This document shows positions 54,359-64,000 of a stretch of 64,000 nucleotides of DNA, in pieces. The notes beneath the pieces are model-generated. The model was not told the DNA's origin and searched no databases. It was given only the letters and a program-made list of their open reading frames with translations. How positions within the stretch are numbered: the first letter of the stretch is position 1; each line of letters starts with the position of its first letter. Source of the stretch: Gordionus sp. m RMFG-2023 (lineage: Eukaryota > Nematomorpha > Gordioida > Chordodea > Parachordodidae); NCBI RefSeq assembly GCF_954871325.1, contig NC_088778.1:18379666-18443665 (forward strand), given 5' to 3'. Position numbers and translations under genes: made by a program.

Positions 54359-55681
54359 TCTATATATTTAATACTAATACTAACCCTAAATCTAACACTA
54401 ACCCTAACCCTAACACTAACCCTAACCCTAACCTTAACTCTCTAACCCTAACCCTAACCCAATGATTTAACCATTAATATCCCTTGAGTTTTTTTATATT
54501 TTTAAAATCCCTTGAAAGGATTTTATTATATTTTCACGTGATAAGCATTTTTACTAATGTTTCACATATATATATAAAAAACACTTTAATATATACTTTA
54601 TGAACTTAAAAAAATAACTTTAAAATAATCTTATTATATTCTATATATTTAATACTAATACTAACCCTAAATCTAACACTAACCCTAACCATAACCTTAA
54701 CTCTTTAACCCTAACCCTAACCCAATGATTTAACCATTAATATCCCTTGATTTTTTTATATTTTTAAAATCCCTTGAAAGGATTTTATTATATTTTCACG
54801 TGATAAGCATTTTTACGTATGTTTCACATATATATATAAAAAAAACTTTAATATATACTTTATGAACTTAAAAAAATAATTTTAAAATATTCTTATAATA
54901 TTCTATATATTTAATACTAATACTAACCCTAAATCTAACACTAACCATAACCATAACTTTAACTCTTTAACTCTAACCCTAACCCAATGATTTAACCATT
55001 AATATCCCTTGATTTTTTTATATTTTTAAAATCCCTTGAAAGGATTTTATTATATTTTCGCGTGATAAGCATTTTTACGTATGTTTCAAATATATATATA
55101 AAAAACACTTTAATACATACTTTATGAACTTATAAAAATAATTTTAAAATAATCTTTATATATTCTATATATTTAATACTAATACTAACCCTAAATCTAA
55201 CACTAACCATAACCATAACCTTAACTCTTTAACCCTAACCCTAACCCAATGATTTAACCATTAATATCCCTAGATTTTTTTATATTTTTAAAATCCCTTG
55301 AAAGGATTTTATTATATTTTCACGTGATAAGCATTTTTACTAATGTTTCACATATATATATAAAAAACACTTTAATATATACTTTATGAACTTAAAAAAA
55401 TAATTTTAAAATAATCTTATTATATTCTATATATTTTATACTAATACTAACCCTAAATCTAACACTAACCCTAACCATAACCTTAACTCTTTAACCCTAA
55501 CCCAATGATTTAACCATTAATATCCCTTGATTTTTTTATATTTTTAAAATCCCTTGAAAGGATTTTATTATATTTTCACGTGATAAGCATTTTTACGTAT
55601 GTTTCACATATATATATAAAAAACATTTTAATATATACTTTATGAACTTAAAAAAATAATTTTAAAATATTCTTTTTATAT

Positions 55682-58109
55682 TCTATATATTTAATACTAT
55701 TACTAACCCTAAATCTAACACTAACCCTAACCCTAACCTTAACTCTCTAACCCTAACCCTAACACAATGATTTAACCCTTAATATCTCTTGAGTTTTTTT
55801 ATATTTTTAAAATCCCTTGTAAGGGATTTATTATATTTTCACGTGATAAGCATTTTTACGTATGTTTCAAATATTTATATAAAAAACACTTTAATATATA
55901 CTTTATGAACTTATAAAAATAATTTTAAAATAATCTTATTATATTCTATATATTTAATACTAATATTAACCCTAAATCTAACACTAACCATAACCATAAC
56001 TTTAACTCTTTAACCCTAACTCTTACCCAATGATTTAACCATTAATATCCGTTGATTTTTTTATATTTTTAAAATCCCTTGAAAGGATTTTATTATATTT
56101 TCACGTGATTAGCATTTTTACGTATGTTTCACATATATATATAAAAAACACTTTAATATATACTTTATGAACTTAAAAAAATAATTTCAAAATATTCTTA
56201 TTATATTCTATATATTTAATACTAATACTAACCCTAAATCTAACACTAACCCTAACCCTAACCCTAACACTAACCATAACCATAACTTTAACTCTTTAAC
56301 CCTAACCCTAACCCAATGATTTAACCATTAATATCTCTTGATTTTTTTATATTTTTAAAATCCCTTGAAAGGATTTTATTATATTTTCACGTGATTAGCA
56401 TTTTTACGTATGTTTCACATATATATATAAAAAACACTTTAATATATACTTTATGAACTTAAAAAAATAATATAAAAATATTCTTATTATATTCTATATA
56501 TTTAATACTAATACTAACCCTAAATCTAACACTAACCCTAACCCTAACCCTAACACTAACCCTAACCCTAACCTTAACTCTCTAACCCTAACCCTAACCC
56601 AATGATTTAACCATTAATATCCCTTGAGTTTTTTTATATTTTTAAAATCCCTTGTAAGGGATTTATTATATTTTCGCGTGATAAGCATTTTTACGTATGT
56701 TTCAAATATATATATAAAAAACACTTTAATATATACTTTATGAACTTATAAAAATAATTTTAAAATAATCTTATTATATTCTATATATTTAATACTAATA
56801 CTAACCCTAAATCTAACACTAACCATAACCATAACCTTAACTCTTTAACCCTAACCCTAACCCAATGATTTAACCATTAATATCCCTAGATTTTTTTATA
56901 TTTTTAAAATCCCTTGAAAGGATTTTATTATATTTTCACGTGATAAGCATTTTTACTAATGTTTCACATATATATATAAAAAACACTTTAATATATACTT
57001 TATGAACTTAAAAAAATAATTTTAAAATAATCTTATTATATTCTATATATTTAATACTAATACTAACCCTAAATCTAACACTAACCCTAACCATAACCTT
57101 AACTCTTTAACCCTAACCCAATGATTTAACCATTAATATCCCTTGATTTTTTTATATTTTTAAAATCCCTTGAAAGGATTTTATTATATTTTCACGTGAT
57201 AAGCATTTTTACGTATGTTTCACATATATATATAAAAAACACTTTAATATATACTTTATGAACTTAAAAAAAAAATTTTAAAATATTCTTATTATATTCT
57301 ATATATTTAATACTATTACTAACCCTAAATCTAACACTAACCCTAACCCTAACCCTAACACTAACCCTAACCCTAACCTTAACTCTCTAACCCTAACCCT
57401 AACCCAATGATTTAACCCTTAATATCTCTTGAGTTTTTTTATATTTTTAAAATTCCTTGTAAGGGATTTATTATATTTTCGCGTGATAAGCATTTTTACG
57501 TATGTTTCACATATATATATAAAAAACACTTTAATATATACTTTATGAACTTATAAAAATAATTTTAAAATAATCTTATTATATTCTATATATTTAATAC
57601 TAATACTAACCCTAAATCTAACACTAACCCTAACCATAACTTTAACTCTTTAACCCTAACCCTAACCCAATGATTTAACCATTAATATCCCTAGATTTTT
57701 TTATATTTTTAAAATCCCTTGAAAGGATTTTATTATATTTTCACGTGATAAGCATTTTTACTAATGTTTCACATATATATATAAAAAACACTTTAATATA
57801 TACTTTATGAACTTAAAAAAATAACTTTAAAATAATCTTATTATATTCTATATATTTAATACTAATACTAACCCTAAATCTAACACTAACCCTAACCATA
57901 ACCTTAACTCTTTAACCCTAACCCTAACCCAATGATTTAACCATTAATATCCCTTGAGTTTTTTTATATTTTTAAAATCCCTTGAAAGAATTTTATTATA
58001 TTTTAACGTGATAAGCATTTTTACGTATGTTTCACATATATATATAAAAAACTCTTTAATATATACTTTATGAACTTAAAAAAATAATTTTAAAATATTC
58101 TTATTATAT
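55682..58109 (+). repeat. HOR region 10 (9 monomers), third, partial copy of the region 8/9 HOR
   Basis: Anchors: 55682, 55945, 56207, 56493, 56780, 57042, 57298, 57585, 57847. Spacings 263, 262, 286, 287, 262, 256, 287, 262 follow regions 8 and 9. The third monomer is intact (286 bp) instead of carrying the CCCCACTAA deletion, so this copy either predates that loss or regained the segment by exchange. Private changes include CTCTTACCCAATG (about 56021), TCCGTTGAT (about 56049), TTTCAAAATATTC (about 56187) and AATATAAAAATATTC (about 56470). Similarity ends near 57900-58100. Confidence 0.82.
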
Positions 58110-61100
58110 TCTATATATTTAATACTAATACTAACCCTAAATCTAACACTAACCATAACCATAACTTTAACTCTTTAACCCTAACCCTAACCCAATGATT
58201 TAACCATTAATATCCCTTGATTTTTTTATATTTTTAAAATCCCTTGAAAGGATTTTATTATATTTTCACGTGATTAGCATTTTTACGTATGTTTCACATA
58301 TATATATAAAAAACACTTTAATATATACTTTATGAACTTAAAAAAATAATTTTAAAATATTCTTATTATATTCTATATATTTAATACTAATACTAACCCT
58401 AAATCTAACACTAACCCTAACCCTAACACTAACCCTAACCCTAACCTTAACTCTCTAACCCTAACCCTAACCCAATGATTTAACCATTAATATCCCTTGA
58501 GTTTTTTTATATTTTTAAAATCCCTTGAAAGGATTTTATTATATTTTAACGTGATAAGCATTTTTACGTATGTTTCACATATATATATAAAAAACTCTTT
58601 AATATATACTTTATGAACTTAAAAAAATAATTTTAAAATATTCTTATTATATTCTATATATTTAATACTAATACTAACCCTAAATCTAACACTAACCCTA
58701 ACCCTAACACTAACCCTAACCCTAACACTAACCCTAACCTTAACTCTCTAACCCTAACCCTAACCCAATGATTTAACCATTAATATCCCTTGAGTTTTTT
58801 TATATTTTTAAAATCCCTTGTAAGGGATTTATTATATTTTCACGTGATAAGCATTTTTACGTATGTTTTACATATATATATAAAAAACACTTTTATATAT
58901 ACATTATGAACTTAAAAAAATAATTTTAAAATATTCTTATTATATTCTATATATTTAATACTAATACTAACCTTAAATCTAACACTAACCCTAACCCTAA
59001 CACTAACCCTAACCCTAACCTTAACTCTCTAACCCTAACCCTAACCCAATGATTTAACCATTAATATCCCTTGAGTTTTTTTATATTTTTAAAATCCCTT
59101 GAAAGGATTTTATTATATTTTCACGTGATAAGATTTTTACGTATGTTTCACATATATATATAATAAACACTTTAATATATACTTTATGAACTTATAAAAA
59201 TAATTTTAAAATAATCTTATTATATTCTATATATTTAATACTAATACTAACCCTAAATCTAACACTAACCATAACCATAACTTTAACTCTTTAACCCTAA
59301 CCCTAACCCAATGATTTAACCATTAATATCCCTTGATTTTTTTATATTTTTAAAATCCCTTGAAAGGATTTTATTATATTTTCACGTGATTAGCATTTTT
59401 ACGTATGTTTCACATATATATATATAAAACACTTTAATATATACTTTATGAACTTAAAAAAATAATTTTAAAATATTCTTATTATATTCTATATATTTAA
59501 TACTAATACTAATACTAACCCTAAATCTAACACTAACCCTAACCCTAACCCTAACACTAACCCTAACCCTAACCTTAACTCTCTAACCCTAACCCTAACC
59601 CAATGATTTAACCATTAATATCCCTTGAGTTTTTTTATATTTTTAAAATCCCTTGAAAGGATTTTATTATATTTTCACGTGATAAGCATTTTTACGTATG
59701 TTTCACATATATATATAATAAACACTTTAATATATACTTTATGAACTTAAAAAAATAATTTTAAAATATTCTTATTATATTCTATATATTTAATACTAAT
59801 ACTAACCCTAAATCTAACACTAACCCTAACCCTAACCCTAACACTAACCCTAACCCTAACCTTAACTCTCTAACCCTAACCCAATGATTTAACCATTAAT
59901 ATCCCTTGAGTTTTTTTATATTTTTAAAATCCCTTGAAAGGATTTTATTATATTTTAACGTGATAAGCATTTTTACGTATGTTTCACATATATATATAAA
60001 AAACTCTTTAATATATACTTTATGAACTTAAAGAAATAATTTTAAAATATTCTTATTATATTCTATATATTTAATACTATTACTAACCCTAAATCTAACA
60101 CTAACCCTAACCCTAACCTTAACTCTCTAACCCTAACCCTAACACAATGATTTAACCCTTAATATCTCTTGAGTTTTTTTATATTTTTAAAATCCCTTGT
60201 AAGGGATTTATTATATTTTCGCGTGATAAGCATTTTTACGTATGTTTCAAATATTTATATAAAAAACACTTTAATATATACTTTATGAACTTATAAAAAT
60301 AATTTTAAAATAATCTTATTATATTCTATATATTTAATACTAATATTAACCCTAAATCTAACACTAACCATAACCATAACTTTAACTCTTTAACCCTAAC
60401 CCTAACCCAATGATTTAACCATTAATATCCCTTGATTTTTTTATATTTTTAAAATCCCTTGAAAGGATTTTATTATATTTTCACGTGATTAGCATTTTTA
60501 CGTATGTTTCACATATATATATAAAAAACACTTTAATATATACTTTATGAACTTAAAAAAATAATTTTAAAATATTCTTATTATATTCTATATATTTAAT
60601 ACTAATACTAACCCTAAATCTAACACTAACCCTAACCCTAACACTAACCCTAACCCTAACCTTAACTCTCTAACCCTAACCCTAACCCAATGATTTAACC
60701 ATTAATATCCCTTGAGTTTTTTTATATTTTTAAAATCCCTTGAAAGGATTTTATTATATTTTAACGTGATAAGCATTTTTACGTATGTTTCACATATATA
60801 TATAAAAAACTCTTTAATATATACTTTATGAACTTAAAAAAATAATTTTAAAATATTCTTATTATATTCTATATATTTAATACTAATACTAACCCTAAAT
60901 CTAACACTAACCCTAACCCTAACACTAACCCTAACCCTAACCTTAACTCTCTAACCCTAACCCTAACCCAATGATTTAACCATTAATATCCCTTGAGTTT
61001 TTTTATATTTTTAAAATCCCTTGTAAGGGATTTATTATATTTTCACGTGATAAGCATTTTTACGTATGTTTTACATATATATATAAAAAACACTTTTATA

Positions 61101-61691
61101 TATACATTATGAACTTAAAAAAATAATTTTAAAATATTCTTATTATATTCTATATATTTAATACTAATACTAACCTTAAATCTAACACTAACCCTAACCC
61201 TAACACTAACCCTAACCCTAACCTTAACTCTCTAACCCTAACCCTAACCCAATGATTTAACCATTAATATCCCTTGAGTTTTTTTATATTTTTAAAATCC
61301 CTTGAAAGGATTTTATTATATTTTCACGTGATAAGCATTTTTACGTATGTTTCACATATATATATAATAAACACTTTAATATATACTTTATGAACTTATA
61401 AAAATAATTTTAAAATAATCTTATTATATTCTATATATTTAATACTAATACTAACCCTAAATCTAACACTAACCATAACCATAACTTTAACTCTTTAACC
61501 CTAACCCTAACCCAATGATTTAACCATTAATATCCCTTGATTTTTTTATATTTTTAAAATCCCTTGAAAGGATTTTATTATATTTTCACGTGATTAGCAT
61601 TTTTACGTATGTTTCACATATATATATATAAAACACTTTAATATATACTTTATGAACTTAAAAAAATAATTTTAAAATATTCTTATTATAT
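58110..61691 (+). repeat. HOR region 11 (13 monomers) with a three-monomer repeat
   Basis: Anchors: 58110, 58372, 58653, 58946, 59226, 59488, 59781, 60062, 60325, 60587, 60868, 61149, 61430. The trio 58653-59487 recurs as 60868-61691. Shared markers are CTAACCTTAAATC (about 58971 and 61174) and ATAATAAACAC (about 59161 and 61365). Differences are 12 bp more hexamers in 58653 and the loss of CA in GATAAGATTTTTAC (about 59130). A class a monomer with CGCGTG sits at 60062. The monomer at 59488 has an extra AATACT at its start (three instead of two), a 6-bp change at the other end of the hexamer domain. Confidence 0.8.
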
Positions 61692-64000
61692 TCTATATAT
61701 TTAATACTAATACTAACCCTAAATCTAACACTAACCCTAACCCTAACCCTAACACTAACCCTAACCCTAACCTTAACTCTCTAACCCTAACCCTAACCCA
61801 ATGATTTAACCATTAATATCCCTTGAGTTTTTTTATATTTTTAAAATCCCTTGTAAGGGATTTATTATATTTTCGCGTGATAAGCATTTTTACGTATGTT
61901 TCAAATATATATATAAAAAACACTTTAATATATACTTTATGAACTTATAAAAATAATTTTAAAATAATCTTTATATATTCTATATATTTAATACTAATAC
62001 TAACCCTAAATCTAACACTAACCATAACCATAACCTTAAATCTTTAACCCTAACCCTACCCAATGATTTAACCATTAATATCCGTAGATTTTTTTATATT
62101 TTTAAAATCCCTTGAAAGGATTTTATTATATTTTCACGTGATAAGCATTTTAACTAATGTTTCACATATATATATAAAAAACACTTTAATATATACTTTA
62201 TGAACTTAAAAAAATAATTTTAAAATAATCTTATTATATTCTATATATTTAATACTAATACTAACCCTAAATCTAACACTAACCCTAACCATAACCTTAA
62301 CTCTTTAACCCTAACCCAATGATTTAACCATTAATATCCCTTGATTTTTTTATATTTTTAAAATCCCTTGAAAGGATTTTATTATATTTTCACGTGATAA
62401 GCATTTTTACGTATGTTTCACATATATATATAAAAAACACTTTAATATATACTTTATGAACTTAAAAAAATAATTTTAAAATATTCTTTTTATATTCTAT
62501 ATATTTAATACTATTACTAACCCTAAATCTAACACTAACCCTAACCCTAACCTTAACTCTCTAACCCTAACCCTAACACAATGATTTAACCCTTAATATC
62601 TCTTGAGTTTTTTTATATTTTTAAAATCCCTTGTAAGGGATTTATTATATTTTCACGTGATAAGCATTTTTACGTATGTTTCAAATATTTATATAAAAAA
62701 CACTTTAATATATACTTTATGAACTTATAAAAATAATTTTAAAATAATCTTATTATATTCTATATATTTAATACTAATATTAACCCTAAATCTAACACTA
62801 ACCATAACCATAACTTTAACTCTTTAACCCTAACTCTAACCCAATGATTTAACCATTAATATCCCTTGATTTTTTTATATTTTTAAAATCCCTTGAAAGG
62901 ATTTTATTATATTTTCACGTGATTAGCATTTTTACGTATGTTTCACATATATATATAAAAAACACTTTAATATATACTTTATGAACTTAAAAAAATAATT
63001 TTAAAATATTCTTATTATATTCTATATATTTAATACTAATACTAACCCCACTAACCCTAACCCTAACCCTAACACTAACCATAACCATAACTTTAACTCT
63101 TTAACCCTAACCCTAACCCAATGATTTAACCATTAATATCTCTTGATTTTTTTATATTTTTAAAATCCCTTGAAAGGATTTTATTATATTTTCACGTGAT
63201 TAGCATTTTTACGTTTGTTTCACATATATATATAAAAAACACTTTAATATATACTTTATGAACTTAAAAAAATAACTTTAAAATAATCTTATTATATTCT
63301 ATATATTTAATACTAATACTAACCCTAAATCTAACACTAACCCTAACCATAACCTTAACTCTTTAACCCTAACCCTAACCCAATGATTTAACCATTAATA
63401 TCCCTTGAGTTTTTTTATATTTTTAAAATCCCTTGAAAGAATTTTATTATATTTTAACGTGATAAGCATTTTTACGTATGTTTCACATATATATATAAAA
63501 AACTCTTTAATATATACTTTATGAACTTAAAAAAATAATTTTAAAATATTCTTATTATATTCTATATATTTAATACTAATACTAACCCTAAATCTAACAC
63601 TAACCATAACCATAACTTTAACTCTTTAACCCTAACCCTAACCCAATGATTTAACCATTAATATCCCTTGATTTTTTTATATTTTTAAAATCCCTTGAAA
63701 GGATTTTATTATATTTTCACGTGATTAGCATTTTTACGTTTGTTTCACATATATATATAAAAAACACTTTAATATATACTTTATGAACTTAAAAAAATAA
63801 CTTTAAAATAATCTTATTATATTCTATATATTTAATACTAATACTAACCCTAAATCTAACACTAACCCTAACCATAACCTTAACTCTTTAACCCTAACCC
63901 TAACCCAATGATTTAACCATTAATATCCCTTGAGTTTTTTTATATTTTTAAAATCCCTTGAAAGAATTTTATTATATTTTAACGTGATAAGCATTTTTAC
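61692..64000 (+). repeat. HOR region 12 (9 monomers to window edge), fragment of region 8 plus a 525-bp dimer
   Basis: Anchors: 61692, 61979, 62240, 62496, 62759, 63021, 63298, 63561, 63823. 61692-63297 matches 45294-46899 spacing for spacing. From about 63200 a two-monomer unit of 525 bp starts: the ACGTTTGTTTCAC ending plus AACTTTAAAATAATC, then 63298 (CTTGAAAGAA, AACGTG) and 63561 (class b start, ACGTTTG ending), then 63823 repeating 63298. The last monomer is cut by the window edge at 64000. Private changes include CCTTAAATCTTTAACCC (about 62034), TCCGTAGA (about 62082) and TTTTAACTAATG (about 62148). Confidence 0.82.

Larger units (their letters stand above)
50622..55681 (+). repeat. HOR region 9: 19-monomer, 5060-bp version of the region 8 HOR
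   Basis: Anchors: 50622, 50885, 51147, 51430, 51717, 51979, 52235, 52522, 52784, 53046, 53308, 53570, 53832, 54094, 54359, 54640, 54902, 55164, 55426. Aligns with 46098-50621 through 53046. It then contains an internal three-monomer duplication, resumes at 54094 (the partner of 48778), and ends one monomer earlier: a single 256-bp monomer (55426) stands where region 8 has two (50110 and 50366). The monomers at 50110 and 55426 share the rare TATATATTTTATACT anchor variant. Confidence 0.85.
1..64000 (+). repeat. Telomere-motif-bearing satellite array, ~238 monomers of 256-313 bp
   Basis: Head-to-tail satellite filling the window. I located 238 copies of the anchor TCTATATATTTAATACT (a few with one mismatch), all on the + strand; the 237 spacings average about 269 bp, mostly 262 or 263 bp. 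Each monomer has a degenerate CCCTAA hexamer domain followed by ~180 bp of AT-rich sequence. One monomer (7273-7534) counted by hand has about 55 G+C of 262, with C outnumbering G more than fourfold. TAA stops are frequent in every frame, and 262 is not a multiple of 3, so frames shift between monomers; no reading frame looks coding on either strand. No tRNA, rRNA, transposon end or unique spacer is seen. The likely setting is subtelomeric or other constitutive heterochromatin of a eukaryote with TTAGGG-type telomeres. That is inferred from the motif; the sequence does not name the species. Confidence 0.97.

Noticed and set aside
1-64000. Protein-coding genes in the array
   Set aside because: Short open frames occur through the hexamer domains (CCCTAA reads Thr-Leu or Asn-Pro in two frames), but TAA stops close them within each monomer, the 262-bp period shifts frame, and no start, composition or domain supports translation.
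1-64000. CRISPR array
   Set aside because: Regular spacing suggests it superficially, but there is no division into short direct repeats and unique spacers; the whole 262-bp unit is repeated and the setting is eukaryotic.
1-64000. Transposon or retroelement insertions
   Set aside because: Anchor spacing never exceeds 313 bp and each longer monomer is explained by hexamer, 26-bp or 9-bp internal duplication, leaving no room for an inserted element.
1-64000. Naming the host species
   Set aside because: TTAGGG-type motifs occur in vertebrates, many invertebrates, many fungi and various protists, and the monomer matches no family I can recall with confidence.

Overview
The whole 64-kb window is one uninterrupted tandem satellite array. 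I find no protein-coding gene, RNA gene or recognisable transposon. By hand I anchored 238 monomers on the conserved string TCTATATATTTAATACT (first start 21, last 63823). The 237 complete start-to-start spacings run from 256 to 313 bp, average about 269 bp, and are most often 262 or 263 bp. All monomers point the same way, and no foreign insert longer than a few tens of bases interrupts them. One monomer counted by hand is about 21% G+C, with roughly 45 C to 10 G on the + strand, so the array is very AT-rich and strongly strand-asymmetric.

Each monomer has two parts. The first 75-130 bp is a degenerate array of 6-bp telomere-type units (CCCTAA on +, TTAGGG on -), with variants such as CACTAA, CATAA and CTTAA. 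The other ~180 bp is AT-rich and carries, in order: a T-tract, a short palindrome around CCCTT/AAGGG, a CACGTG-like site, a TACGTA site, a (TA)n/A6 tract, and A/T tracts leading to the next monomer. Monomer length is quantised: about 220 of 237 spacings fall on two 6-bp ladders (256, 262, 280, 286 and 257, 263, 269, 275, 281, 287, 293, 299). The ladders are offset by one base, a G present or absent just after the hexamer domain.

This points to a nuclear eukaryotic chromosome whose telomere repeat is of the TTAGGG type, in subtelomeric, pericentromeric or other heterochromatin. TTAGGG is shared by vertebrates, many other animals, many fungi and various protists, so I cannot name the organism. 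If the motif keeps the polarity of the nearest real telomere, that chromosome end lies to the left of the window, because the C-rich strand reads 5' to 3' here.

Above the monomer there are nested higher-order repeats (HORs). (1) 1-7010 is a near copy of 26208-33150 (offset about 26207). (2) A 25-monomer, 6726-bp HOR is complete at 29977-36702, with partial copies before (about 26491-29976) and after (36703 to about 40100). (3) A seven-monomer block of about 1.88 kb occurs at 7011, 9205 and 12732. (4) A mosaic fills 16783-26227, related to region 1. (5) A ten-monomer 2690-bp HOR starts at 40467 and 43157. (6) A 17-19-monomer HOR starts at 46098 and 50622, with a partial copy at 55682 and a fragment at 61692. 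(7) A three-monomer block is repeated at 58653 and 60868. (8) A 525-bp dimer lies at the right edge. Hybrid monomers, in-block duplications of 6, 18 or 26 bp, and shared rare variants indicate repeated unequal exchange or replication-based amplification.

Nothing here is a gene system. The points of interest are the telomere-satellite composite, its length quantisation and the layered HOR history.
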